From contig CP150576.1 in assembly GCA_049487715.1 (NCBI GenBank), positions 372,001 to 436,000 of the forward strand: a DNA stretch of 64,000 nt. The letters run 5' to 3'. Shown piece after piece: positions 12,801 to 20,900 of this stretch (position 1 is its first letter; every line of letters begins with the position of its first letter). The notes below the pieces were generated by a model that worked only from the letters and a program-made list of their open reading frames with translations, searched no databases and had not been told where the DNA came from. A program made the translations under genes and the position numbers. The stretch is from Pycnococcus provasolii. Its lineage: Eukaryota; Chlorophyta; Pseudoscourfieldiophyceae; Pseudoscourfieldiales.

Positions 12801-13403
12801 TCCAGGCGGCACCCCGCCTTTGGGCGGGTCAAGCACAATAGGCACCACTCCATCGAACTCAGCGCGCCACGTCGCCTTCTGCTTGCCCGTGTTGGTGATA
12901 GTGATGCGCTTTTCGGTCGACGCTTCGTGTATGATAGCACCAAAGTCGAGGTCGCCGCTCAGCGAAAGCCGCCCCTTCGGCCCAAGTGCGTGCAGCGGCA
13001 CCTCGAAGTCGAGGTCGGCGGTGCAGACGTGCACGCCGTCGAAGTAGTCGTCTTCGCTGTCCGCGACAAAGGTAACCTCGAAGGCGAACTCCATTCCCGG
13101 CGCTAGCCTAACTGTGAGGCTCGGAATACCTCTAATCTGAAAGAAAGACGTCGCCGGCCGCTTGACGCGCAGCGTCTGGATCGTCGGCGAGACATTCTTC
13201 ACGGTAACAAGTCGGCTGACTGGTACATCCTTGACGTTCTCGACGACAACCTCCGCGGGGTATATTCGCAGCACGGACGACTGCACAGGCTTGCGCGGTT
13301 GCCGCTCGCGCGGCTCCGCGGTTGGTGATTCAGGCGGCGAGTTTGCCACCGCGGGCGGCGCGGCGACTGCCAAGCTAGGCGCCTTGGAAGCTTGCCTCTG
13401 CAT
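3801..13403 (-). CDS. CFAP47: Cilia- and flagella-associated protein 47 (CFAP47)
   Basis: This 3200-aa protein is built almost entirely of repeated ASH/MSP-type immunoglobulin-like domains, recognisable by recurring patterns such as LDFGAIIHEASTEKRITITN and VSKEKEIDFGVFATGTSST. A single calponin-homology domain lies near residues 1780-1895 (NFSYDFNDGLVIYALLVRHW ... NPDERDMLIFVLYLSQM). The family's usual length (about 3200 aa) and mid-protein CH domain fit CFAP47, a ciliary axoneme component linked to the central apparatus, better than HYDIN, which is near 5000 aa. Acidic and Gly/Ala-rich low complexity occurs near residues 2250-2310, and a Lys/Glu-rich stretch (EQEKKELERKEKKAAMERA) near 2060. 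It starts with a clear ATG and is one uninterrupted 9.6-kb exon. It implies a motile cilium in this organism. Confidence 0.85.
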   Translation of the reverse strand: MQRQASKAPSLAVAAPPAVANSPPESPTAEPRERQPRKPVQSSVLRIYPAEVVVENVKDVPVSRLVTVKNVSPTIQTLRVKRPATSFFQIRGIPSLTVRLAPGMEFAFEVTFVADSEDDYFDGVHVCTADLDFEVPLHALGPKGRLSLSGDLDFGAIIHEASTEKRITITNTGKQKATWRAEFDGVVPIVLDPPKGGVPPGESRQVKVQYTAAELGSYSGRVDFYLGQGGTDSKLPTAIPFQATVVSQSFEMLDEKGNPLKSLDVGPCFYGSEIRRKLKVVNNGPSVAKYYVRIGPKADIDATTVDDEEIQDAAVAGVSIVSKLRRWKQAARNQTFTISPLDGVLEPYEVREITLKFRPDRKGDTAKGFTSQPSEDDGSSTAYSFATVVGFLGIKKNIKVDLGGQGIVPSVTIDPPVLRFGDATVGERLDIPVTVTNDSNDLACMVKLNPPSYFHVEPRQLLIPPGHSSSLLCWYQPKAMGKHSAAIQVDVFSEGASGSSPGVLNRTLECHGQAHGVTKASLRASRAPDALPEDFEPVRSFVEEDGWAPSGKGSAADGRARRRVRETSPLPRGGSERDMTEFSLTDREIVTKKAHENEYTEYMRRSAKYRKAAAETIKPMPSLKKKSAPMTADVLDPGLDLGIDMYSGLMAPMPSLPTEKDPLFIDTKYTDGSFVKPHNRALLIEEEAVLLAAAPAESEFPQGDMAKVCSTRLKTSEITSIAVGPRVIDFGKIATLSTTTRCLAVTNGFKKPIKISVDSHLFEELRESKPTTLVVKPGDTRGLPIVFMAKNAGKHALKLGYVINDYHFHSVTLLIEVVPVTLNVSSELLPFRFSPDNYGYEVKEMLTLSNPNSMRAEFSLELINPEVGGGANAALVEKIRSANGRFSFRPTSGVVNPKETLDVTITWRVPPSKTGAVSDETTMLLKVVGGQERAVKLTGTLPDSRVVSKEKEIDFGVFATGTSSTHSIVLRNRGANDASIVLDESILFALGDKLEISKKKARIGAGQSVEFELTLHLNEAEEIDEKVVFYVRGGKPVKVAMKAKAVIPDLIVESPRLDMGDVNIGGSCRRPLHFRNTGPVETVFHIDMKNAGQFRLELPRDGGGWNMEDYKNYPPLSKVRTEGGGVSPSQGSTMTIDDPSLEDRPIPEGHVYRLVVLPGNNLRLNLVYRPREVGRKDLELTCMVLGADESTYPVIDIQYNGLRPRLIVSDSIVDFSQRIILMDRQRKMPYTLEMSIKNNDRVPLKWHFGSPMVSVDGNDAINADWTSADDPFATPPLGAHTFSIEPRRGELGVKESANIRLHFLPKEPLSHEAVVPLYLDGEEKKSYLDLELRGQGRLPRLLFDVTEVVLAPTPLGVRTVQRFHVLNDGYTNLELQCKMPQDSNRIPISLHFPEGRMIGLAKNRLPVDVRFTSDKPMSFTAEIEVLDEDGNRYPLAVTGTADNSIFTTYSFVRANAAILETAAASEQSPVRLRIPEPVQLEPGHGKAAITEPFHMLNPFNPRACMKTDSLLRPRVVSSALARYFAATTGRKIDELAHDCSSSRGRLMIELIQRISGKQIQGVRGGNPGGGAGVAAAQIGGVKAMETPSIGGGSANANLRKFEQTENLLKSYDAMLSFLKSHGCLLNIVKAEMLLDGDDLKRAVEYRETVLEPAGSRDDADVVAADEHGVVKAPSGAILESWRSLENQRDHVNAVAWHYVYSQIVKVFVAQKINNKTIRTFPGIGDPNLLLAAAGFHVANSGAGDQSSPNARLAEKRAAEGGNAEEEAKPENPALASNLYSSSELLLLGWCTAHFQAALPAVARRVTNFSYDFNDGLVIYALLVRHWPAFEALAGSIKKDVVTDADRHANCANVAKMCEDLGLVYKLTAEELFNPDERDMLIFVLYLSQMLPMYVPCAVVQFTANVAREMVNNIELSNPSSRPIHYVARIVGHEDFTVATTFVNVEPKEKAFFEIKCTPSTTRQTNARLILTPTGIDEGGALASVLCFELRNQADESDPLETLQMAAKAYEMRTRELMVQNPFPYDVELAITYNPCPVPKPPEPELTEQEKKELERKEKKAAMERARKGKPAKVEVPLSELLQPNPDEPQKGPGRPLPFAVDRKTLRLKQGETGKLVVSYLPWDEGQEAVKIRFEEKDYGAFSYMIVGTAQTPNPTVTQKLSFELDEEAVHDISIPIPFNNSLCDSARRIFLERHPLAKNKEMAEMCRNAVQDTPHELMYLVRRENPFVNGPKVLTIFSKDIIRAGSNAAQNKVGPAGEGSGSGDGSGDGAAGDGAGSAAGAEDSGATNAGTDGAAAEGEQSQGMMISPAGGASTNRSTAQHTNVLQLRFAPRKAGSYPCKIVLQGLYDIRVVDIDITVPAPQMVAKLDFEGPCRSQMLQMIPLVNAGERPLTVRANLTGADSFSGPREVTVPASSSGEYPLKFYGRTAGEYLGNLQLSVGTSSSDRVNPNEQSKYELRGLCQAPLAESRIEFDCHARTESSITLRVPNVVGGREVRYSVFTDISFVSGGAELVVPAAPAPGTGGGHSSGAHNDGEPKPPPTTEYKLRALPPRSGLYTGCVTFLDTMSGQYCWFVLDVRVSRPPAEDIVRLKCPVREAVVASVSVSNPLDYDVTFAVSTVDCPGVIVEPTFEIASKSSSTFDVIFSPLVPGHITNGLLFFSSDIEGEFWYRIDAEAEPAAPIALAPMTSEVGLRTETTVSVTNPTAEEIVLSLSSDNPRNFVPNPAAGLVLPPFGTGEVHIEYAPSSLGTVERGVVSLSHRNAGTWEYEISGTGTPPTTMEETNISCVVSQSATAHLAFRNPFSYSLVCDVRLEQSGEKSEPFKLLIPTRKSARGYTVAPFGQLTIPLVYSPDEMRESRGSVVIDAVPRTPADAAIESSVDDDIPPSEASTDTLSTAVAGGAVRWTYPIVGVAEAAGVGAVLRFEGKARRRLDETFEVTLSGLTEENHGEEFTCKVLADAEHAAALAKSLFVTPLSDKIDLNAPLRFRLTFTPLKTMQAQVAFVVTKASGGRWRFVLQLDVSGPEPDGRVVVTAAVHEIGSTALAIRQEGGTPVKFEAKILDLGNVSSIDELTVSPTSGTMPTDGPLILNIGYAPVEYGKESSGLLVVTSDQQEWTYMLRGTLPAYVPPAVGPKVSTNLGEKSKTALSTAIKHGTHVPFVKQNLSLKDVKRHTTDITGKDAASSAISFYHLGTGSDQRSLT

Positions 13404-15093
13404 GTTGCGGGTGCCCCGTTCGCGTCGTTCCGCCTACCTCAGTTCGTATGTGTCCGCCGCGAGCGTGGGACGTCTCTGACGACGCACCGGCCGTTGCGCA
13501 CGTACGTTTGCGTTGCCGTAGTCGCGCCCGCCTAGTTGCGTAGCCTCTCAGCGTTGGTGTGGCCCTCACAAGGCGGTGAATCCGTGGCGCAGTTCGTCCC
13601 AGGATACCCGCGGGTGCCGGGACTCCGGAGGGGAGGCGAGGAGGAGGCCTTCCGAGGTCGCTCGAGAGAAGAACCAGCGAGCCACCTGGTCCAAGAAACA
13701 CTGCCGTGAAGCCGTGAAGCCGTGAAGCCGTGAAGTGGAGTCGTTGGGAAAGCTTTGAGCCTCCTACACTACACTCGCTCCAAAGGGCCTAGTAGAACCA
13801 TGCTACTGTGTATGCTCGTTCTCCCTTGTTGCCAATCCATAGTACTAATAAGGTCGGCTGCGTTTGCTGGAAAGTGGAAAAGAAAAGCTTGCTTCGAAGA
13901 TGGCAAGCAGAGAGCCTCAGCCATTCCCCTTGTTGTTCCCCTTGCTTGTTGTACCACGAGGAACCTGGTAAGTACCACGGGCCACGGCAACACACAAGAG
14001 TGGTGGCAACTTGCAAGAGGGGAGTGGTTTCCTTCTTCAGAGACCGGTTTACTCTACCTCGTCGTCGTCTTATTAGACGAATAATAAGGGGTCGTGGTTA
14101 CATAATACAATACTACGATAATCCTCCTTCTTCGACTTTATCGTAGGTATCTAACGGTTCCTTGTGGTCTTCCTGCTCCTTGTGTTTCTTCGGTTGCTCG
14201 CTTCCGCCTCTCCGCCTCTCCGCCTGGGGATCCTCGCCGTCGCCGAGCCTTGCTTGACCTGCCTCTGATCTTCTGATGGGAGGTCGGCCTGCCGATGCCA
14301 TCCCCGTCCCTGAGGAGGAGATGAGGCACCTCCCTCAGGCATCCTTTGGGCCTTTCGGGAAAAGCACATACTGTACAGCAGGCCTTGCGTGAATTTGTTG
14401 GGGATTCGCCTTTGCATTGCATGTGCATCGTTGCTTCGTCTAGCTATGAGTAGTGTGTGAGTAGTGTGTCGATCGGCTGGCATCGAGTCAACTCGTCTTG
14501 GTTTAGTGGTAGGACTTTAGGTGAACAATCCCCGATCAGGCGATCAGGCGTCGGGACTCGGTCGGGGTTCGTCGTCCCGTGTTGTGTCGTTCAGCGATGC
14601 AAGTGACCCTTCCTAACCCTTACTTCGACTTGCATACAGTAAGTTGCATCGAAGCGCGGTCGGTGGTGTAGTAATACTGGTGTCGCCTCGGAAAACGCGG
14701 CCGAACGACGCTGGGCCTTGACGTTTGGAGGCTGTGTGTACCTGGTAGGCTGTGTGTGCCCCCGGGCTCGCCTTCGAGCTCACCCCGACCACGAACACGA
14801 ATACTGGGCTGGACTGGACTGGAAAGGAAAGGGGCAAGACGAACCGACGACGACCGACTCTGTTGGCCCATAGTACTACAACCAATACGCCATCACGAGA
14901 CGAGACGAGACCAACTAGCCGACGGAGTCGCAGTCGCTGTCGCTGTCGCACGTGACAAGTAATAACGGGTGGTACGAGAGGGACTACGCAAGTCGGCCTC
15001 TCGCTCGTAGATACTGCTCTGCTCTCGACGAGACTTCACGGGAAGAAACAAGCTGAATCGCGCGTGTCTTTGTGAAAACTGCTTAGGAGAACG
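13404..15093. other. Gene-free interval between CFAP47 and the 15.1-kb gene
   Basis: This 1.7-kb stretch lies between two divergent genes and should hold both promoters. All open frames in it are short and of skewed composition. It contains four perfect 8-bp direct repeats (GCCGTGAA) at 13703-13734. A sequence at about 14496-14512 resembles a tRNA A-box (TGGTTTAGTGG), but no acceptor stem or clean B-box follows at the right distance. I see no supported RNA gene. Confidence 0.5.
13703..13734. repeat. Four perfect tandem copies of an 8-bp unit
   Basis: The unit GCCGTGAA is repeated four times without error, about 300 nt upstream of the CFAP47 start. No function is evident. Confidence 0.8.
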
Positions 15094-15885
15094 ATGGGCA
15101 AGAAAGGTGCGCGAGGCGGAAAAGGTGGCAACAAGTTTGCGTCCAGCTTTGTGTACAAACCACCGAAGCTTAGCGAAATTGGACGCGAAGGTGAAAACGA
15201 CGTCGTCAACCTGTGCGTGAGTATGCTCGAGTGCCCCGCGATTCGAATTTACTCGGACCTCGTTCCAATTGCGCGAACCAACATTGGCGACGTGAAGCGC
15301 CTTATTCTTAAACGACACGGCTATGCGATTCAGCGCGAAAACATCGAAATGTACTTGCTGAAAGCCGACTCACACCTTGTCCCGAAGGAGTACATCGAAG
15401 GCACAATATACGAGTTGCCGAAGCATATTCTGCAAGGCTCGCACGACGACGACGAGTGGCGCACGTGTCTTAACGTTCGGGACATTGGTCCAGGTGGTCC
15501 TACGCTGCTTGACCTTGGGATCAAAGGGGCTGCCGCCCCTGTTGGTGGGTTCGTTCCTGTTGCAGAGCCAGCGAAGGCAAGCGCCGAGAGCGACGACGGC
15601 AAGGAAGCCGGCGCTCCGTTTTGGCACGTCGCCATACCAACCGTGAACATACTCTACACAGCCATCCCCGTTCGACTGAACCCACCGTGCTTGCTGCTTG
15701 AGAGCGAGCCTTGGCAAGTCGACCCTCTCGCGGGAATCAGCACGTATGATCCTGATGACGCAGCGCAGCGCGCCATTTTTTTGAAATCCGCTTATGCCGC
15801 GAGTCCCGGCCAGATCAAGTTGCCCGCGCGCGGCACGGGTGTGCGCGCGGTGCTGGACATCGGCCACATCCCGTACGCGCGCTGA
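15094..15885 (+). CDS. Conserved-looking 263-aa protein of unknown function
   Basis: I do not recognise this protein. It begins with a basic Gly/Lys-rich tail (MGKKGARGGKGGNKFASS). Residues 45-105 could form a compact fold resembling a ubiquitin-like beta-grasp (RIYSDLVPIARTNIGDVKRL ... IEGTIYELP). A second ordered block near 185-250 includes HVAIPTVNILYTAIPVRLNP and ISTYDPDDAAQRAIFLKSAY. A short Ala/Glu-rich linker separates the two. It has no signal peptide or membrane segment. The start is an ATG in a purine-rich context, and codon use resembles the neighbours. The ubiquitin-like reading is a guess from secondary-structure pattern only. Confidence 0.7.
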   Translation: MGKKGARGGKGGNKFASSFVYKPPKLSEIGREGENDVVNLCVSMLECPAIRIYSDLVPIARTNIGDVKRLILKRHGYAIQRENIEMYLLKADSHLVPKEYIEGTIYELPKHILQGSHDDDEWRTCLNVRDIGPGGPTLLDLGIKGAAAPVGGFVPVAEPAKASAESDDGKEAGAPFWHVAIPTVNILYTAIPVRLNPPCLLLESEPWQVDPLAGISTYDPDDAAQRAIFLKSAYAASPGQIKLPARGTGVRAVLDIGHIPYAR

Positions 15886-16310
15886 CGTCTGAGATGTGTT
15901 TGACACTGCTTGGCGTCACCACGTGCTGTTCACGTTTTTTTTTTGTATCTGTCACATATATCTATCTATCGTAATCGCACTCGTAGTGCTCTTCGCATTC
16001 GTCGGGACGGGGAGGAGCTCGTTCGGGGTCTCGGCGGAGTCTCGCACACACCTTGATAAGGGCTTGAGAAGCGGGCGCCCACCATAATAAGCGTGGTGCG
16101 CCGCGTGTTTTTCGCCATGGCTCTGGTGACGCATACCTGTATGTAGAGGTGCCGAGGAGTTCGAGACCGGGATGCCCAACCCCCAATCCAACCCCGAATA
16201 ATCCACTCTCGCCTCCCCTCCCCATCCAGAACTCCATCCTTCTTCTTCTTCTACGTGTCATTGCGGCGGCGGCGGTTTCCAAGGCGCGCGCTTCCCACCA
16301 CCCCTTGTAT
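15886..16310. other. Intergenic region, nothing clear seen
   Basis: It holds a T-run (about 15937), a short ATAT/CTAT microsatellite near 15956-15970 and a pyrimidine-rich stretch around 16210-16250. The frame of the next gene stays open through part of it but lacks an ATG. Confidence 0.5.
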
Positions 16311-17696
16311 ATGTCGCTGCCGCACCCGCTCGCTCACAACCACTCGCGCATACCAACCGCCTACAACTGCAAGCCAACACGCAAGCACTGCGCACTGCCG
16401 GTAAGCGGCTCGCAACTCGCATACCTCAGACCCGACAAAGCGAAACGCATGGTCATCCCAAACGACTCCGATGCAGAGAAACTTGGGTCGCAAGCTGCCG
16501 TTGCGTCCACTTCAGACGCGCTCATGCTACCACACGAACCGCTCATGGGACAGGATAAGTGGCTCGGAGGCGCGCTCGGAAGAGACGGGTGCATCTACGG
16601 CGTTCCAGGACATGCGAAGCACGTCGTCCGCCTGAATCCGAAGAATGGCGAAGTGACTCTCGTTGGGCCGCACTTTGACGGCAAGTATAAGTGGCTGCGT
16701 GGCGACTCCGCACCGAGCGGCACCATCTACGGGATACCGTGCCATGCAGACCGCGTGCTCGCCATCACGCCTTCGGATGGCAAGTCGGAGACGCTGGTGG
16801 AGACGATTGGCGACGCATTGCCAGGCAAGTGGAAGTGGCACGGTGGCGTGTATAGTCCGCACGATAAGTGCGTGTATGCCATCCCGCAGGCGAGCGACAC
16901 CGTGCTGAAAATCGACACGGTGACGAACGAGGTGTCAACCATCGGCGGTCCGTTCGAGGGCGTGTCTCCAACGGGCAGGCACAAGTGGTATGGCGGACTT
17001 CTGGCTGGCGACGGATCGATCATAGGCGTGCCCACGTGTGCAAATAGCGTGCTTCGCATAGACCCAGTGTCACAGGAGGTGTCTACGTTCGGGGAGCTCG
17101 ACTGTGGCGGCTGGAAGTGGCATGGCGGTGTGGTTGGACCGGACGGGTGCGTGTATGGTATTCCGTTCAACAGCGACGCGGTACTGAAGATTGACGCGCG
17201 CGAGAGGGTCGTGGACTACATCCCAATCGCGTCGTACACGTGCAACCATCGGGAGGATGGCAAGTACAAATATCTCGGTGGCGTGGTAGGTCCCGACGAT
17301 CGGATTTACGCCATCCCGTGCGATGCAGAACGCGTGCTTCGAATTGATCCATCTAAGAACGAGGCTGTGGAAATCGGGCCAGCGATCCGTGGCGCGCAGA
17401 ACCCAGCGTCGGTTTCCGACAACGGACTCGTCACGCTCAATCCAGGACCTCTGGACTGCAACAAGTGGCAAAACGGGTTTGTGGGCAAAGACGGAAACCT
17501 ATACTTCATCCCGCTGAAAGCTGAGAGCGTTCTGCGCGTGAATCCATGGACGGAGGAGATGGACCTCATCGGCGGGCCATTTCCCGGCTTCGAGAAGTGG
17601 GAAGGTGGTGTGATGGACCGCGACGGCAACATGTTCTGCATCCCTCTGAACGCGAAGCGCTTTCTGCGCATCACGCCGACAACGGCTACGTCGTAA
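16311..17696 (+). CDS. Beta-propeller-like repeat protein (461 aa)
   Basis: The protein has about eight repeats of roughly 47-53 residues. Each has the pattern KW-(H/L/Y)GG-x6-G-x-(I/V)YGIP followed by a basic or aliphatic VLRIDP-type strand. Examples are WKWHGGVVGPDGCVYGIPFN and KYKYLGGVVGPDDRIYAIPC. This spacing is expected of a WD/NHL/SMP-30-like propeller, but I see no catalytic residues and do not assign a function. Similar repeat proteins are known from unicellular algae. Residues 1-90 are non-repetitive, with no obvious signal peptide. The frame is open upstream to 16149 without an ATG, so the start at 16311 is chosen. A TGTAA motif lies 43 nt after the stop codon. Confidence 0.75.
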   Translation: MSLPHPLAHNHSRIPTAYNCKPTRKHCALPVSGSQLAYLRPDKAKRMVIPNDSDAEKLGSQAAVASTSDALMLPHEPLMGQDKWLGGALGRDGCIYGVPGHAKHVVRLNPKNGEVTLVGPHFDGKYKWLRGDSAPSGTIYGIPCHADRVLAITPSDGKSETLVETIGDALPGKWKWHGGVYSPHDKCVYAIPQASDTVLKIDTVTNEVSTIGGPFEGVSPTGRHKWYGGLLAGDGSIIGVPTCANSVLRIDPVSQEVSTFGELDCGGWKWHGGVVGPDGCVYGIPFNSDAVLKIDARERVVDYIPIASYTCNHREDGKYKYLGGVVGPDDRIYAIPCDAERVLRIDPSKNEAVEIGPAIRGAQNPASVSDNGLVTLNPGPLDCNKWQNGFVGKDGNLYFIPLKAESVLRVNPWTEEMDLIGGPFPGFEKWEGGVMDRDGNMFCIPLNAKRFLRITPTTATS

Positions 17697-17947
17697 CACG
17701 CTACCATAGCTAGACGACGCATTTGTAGTACTAGACGATGTAAGATGACTATTGATTTTCATTTGTCAACGCGCAAGGTTACTATCGTAACTTTGTTGAT
17801 CAGAGTTGCTGAGCTGGCTGGCGGGGAAGCTGAAATCGCCGCGCTAGTAGGGAAGTTGGCAAGTCCCCTGCAAGCCTGCGAGCTCCGTTGCGTAGGAGGT
17901 ACGATAGGATAGAATAGCGCAGCTGGCACCGATACAGAACACCGCTG
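17697..17947. promoter_or_regulatory. Short intergenic region with a TGTAA polyadenylation-type motif
   Basis: TGTAA at 17739-17743 lies 43 nt past the upstream stop. TGTAA is the usual poly(A) signal in green algae, so this is a candidate 3'-end signal. The rest shows nothing I can name. Confidence 0.35.
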
Positions 17948-20900
17948 ATGAAGGTGGTCAAGACTCGGATGCCCAGGTGGTCAAGAATACCATGTCACGA
18001 CGGCGTTTCTCTGTCCGGTCCCCTCCCTCTCCTCTCCCCCCTCGTCCCCCTCTGCCGGTCGCCAACGCCGCGAAAACGAAACGGCAGCCGCATGATGCAC
18101 ACGCCCACGGCGCACTTCTTCACGCCCATGGCCGCCGCAGAGGACGGGGAGACGCCGAGACCGACGACAAACGGAAAGGCGCACGCCTCGTTTGCGGAGG
18201 CGTGGGACGCATACGTTGACACGCAGGAAAAGCTGAGACAAAGCACACGCAAAGAAGCTACGCGCCCGGCGCTGGCAAGGAGACTCTACGACGACGACGA
18301 CGACGACGACGACCACAACGACGACGACGACGCTGTCGCCGTTGGCAAGATTATTGTGCCACCACGTAGATCGCAGCGCTACAGCATTCTCGACTCGGAT
18401 ATTGCACCGCTCCTGAGACGGATGCTGAGGAAGTTTCGCGCGAAGGCGAGTGCTAGGAGGGCAACGCGCTTGCTCGTGGCCAGGACGCAGATGCGTGGGC
18501 GCGCGCTGAGACGTGCAAGAGACTGTCTCCGCTCGTGGCGGCGTCGCACAGTGGCAGCGACAAGGTCCTTGCAGAGGTACAGCTACCGAAACTTTCTTGC
18601 GCCAGCGGCGACAGCGTTTCTTGTGTGGTCGGTGCGCGTCCAAGCGACCAACTACCTACGCTCGCGGGAGATCGACACGAAGCGCGGCAAGTACCTTGTC
18701 AGCCGGGTCGCACGCCTTGGCGTTCAAGCGCGTCTTCGCTTGCGTGTGTTTTCGGCTTGGCGCATGGCCCTTGCAGCCAAACCCTCCGCACGCGCCGCCT
18801 TGGCCCGAGAAGAGGTTTCCGAGGCGCGCCGTGAGGCGGCGGGCACCGATTCAGAGCTTGCCCGAGTGCAGGCGCAGCTTAAGGCTACTTTGTCAGAGCT
18901 CGAGGCGACAAATCACCGCGCCGAGGAAGCATCCGCGAGACGTGAGGCTGAAATTGCGGGGCTGCGTGAGAGAATGCGTGAGGAGGTTGCACGCTTTGAG
19001 TCGGAGGTTGCCGCGGCGAGGGAGAGTGCCCACGTCGAGATATCTCGACTCGAGACGGAAGCGGCCGCCGCGCGCGCTGAGGCGATGGAAAAGCACCAGG
19101 AGAACGCGCGGCTCGAGGCCAAGCTGGCACGAGCAGAGCGCAACGTGGAGAACACGGGCGAGGAAGCCTCTCGCCTCGCGCTGACGGCTCGACAGGAGAT
19201 GACAAGCCAGGTTGTGGACCTGCAGGAGACGATCGAGGCGCTCGAGCATCGCCTCGCGGAGGCGGAAGAGCAGGCTTCACTTTCTCGTTCCCTGCAGGAA
19301 CAGCTCGATGCGCACAGCTCTGATCGACTGCGTGCCGAGGCGCTGGCCGACTTTCTCTCGTCCGAGCTAGAGCAGAAAGCGGCCGAAGCTGCGCTTCTCG
19401 GCAGCGACGTGCGAGACATGCGCGACGAGCACGCGCGTGCCGTGGGCGCGAGCACGGGCATGGCGCGCGAGGCATCTGAGGCTTTCCGAGAGGCTGAAAA
19501 CATGCGCAGCAAGTGCGCTATGCTGGAGTCTGATTCTAGGCGCATGTCAGAGGAGCTGGAGGATTGCCGGACCGCGCTGCGCGAAAGCGAGCAAGTTGTC
19601 GGAGATCTGCGGAGGCAGCTCGTGGAGACGCATCACGACGTCGTCGCCGCTCGAAGCCTCGAGGAGCGCGCCAAGGCGGAGCATGCTGTTATGCAGAAGC
19701 TGCTTCGTCAAAGCGAGCAGATCGATGAGCGTCGCCAAGCCATGGAACTTAAGCACGAACATGCACTCGATAGGGCAGAGCTCGACAACCGCCAGCTTTC
19801 CCATCGCGTGCCACAGCTTGAGGCGCAGCTGGCTGATGTTCGCGGCCGCCTGGCCGCGGCGCAAGCGGAGGCTATGAAGCACGCTGATGAGCGAAGTCGC
19901 GCGGAGATGGAGTTGAAGGCGGTGCAATCTGCAGCCGAGGCGGAACGTGATACGATGGATAGCACGATAGCGGAGATTCGGCGTGACTGCGATGCGAAGC
20001 TCGACGAGCTTGCGAATGTCGCAGGAGAGGCAAGAAACGAGGCTCGGCTTTTGTCCGAGCGCCTGGAGACGGAGCGTCTTCGCCCAGACGCACTTGCGGC
20101 AGAGCTTTCCGCGGCGGAGACGGAGAACGACATGAGGAGTCGCGAGAGTGCGGGCCTGCGTGCGATGATGGAATCCCTGGAAGAGGAGCTGCACGTTGCG
20201 CGCATGCACATTACGATGCTCGAGGCTGGCGAAAAGTTGCAGAAGAGAGGCACACCCATTTCGGCGGCAGCCCTTGCCGCGGCGTCATCGCCGGGACCGT
20301 CTCCTGGCGGCGTGGAGACGGCGGCGGTGCTTTCGCCTGGTGAAACGGCAACCACTGCATTGCAGCGCGAGCTTGCGCGAGCGCGCACCCGCCTGAATCA
20401 CTACGAGTCGCGCGAGATGGAAATGAAGTTGCGTGAGGAGGAGCTGCTCGAGCTTCGTACCAAGGCTAGCACCGGGGAAACAACCACGGATCACCTGCGC
20501 CGCGAGCTTGGGGATGCGGAGCGCTCCCTTCGCTTGCGCACCGAGGAGTTGGACGAGGTGAAGGCGCGCTTGGCGGAGCAGAGTGTACCCGCAGCTTCCA
20601 CTGCCGTGGATGATTCTCACCAAAAGGCGACTATGAAGATTGCTGACCTGGAGCAGAGGATGCCAGATCTCGTGTCTTCACGCGACGCTCTGAAGACGCG
20701 GCACGAGGAGTCGGAGCGTAAGCTTGAGCTCGCGGCGAAGCGCGCCGACCATCTGACAGCAGAGGCGACACGCCTCGAGGCAGTTCGCGCGGATGTGAGT
20801 GCAGAGCGGGATGCCCTGCAGGCTGCGCTCGACGAGGCGCGCGCGTTGGAGAGTCGCAAGGATGCACGCATCGCCGAGCTCGAGCGCGAGCTGGAGCAGC

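Noticed and set aside
3801-13403. HYDIN as an alternative identity for the ASH-repeat protein
   Set aside because: HYDIN proteins are much longer (about 5000 aa); length near 3200 and a mid-protein CH domain fit CFAP47 better.
13755-14483. Several 60-110 codon frames between CFAP47 and the 15.1-kb gene
   Set aside because: They overlap each other on both strands, have low-complexity composition and no recognisable domain.
14480-14600. Possible tRNA gene (TGGTTTAGTGG A-box-like)
   Set aside because: No matching 7-bp acceptor stem and no good B-box at the right distance; cannot be folded into a cloverleaf by eye.
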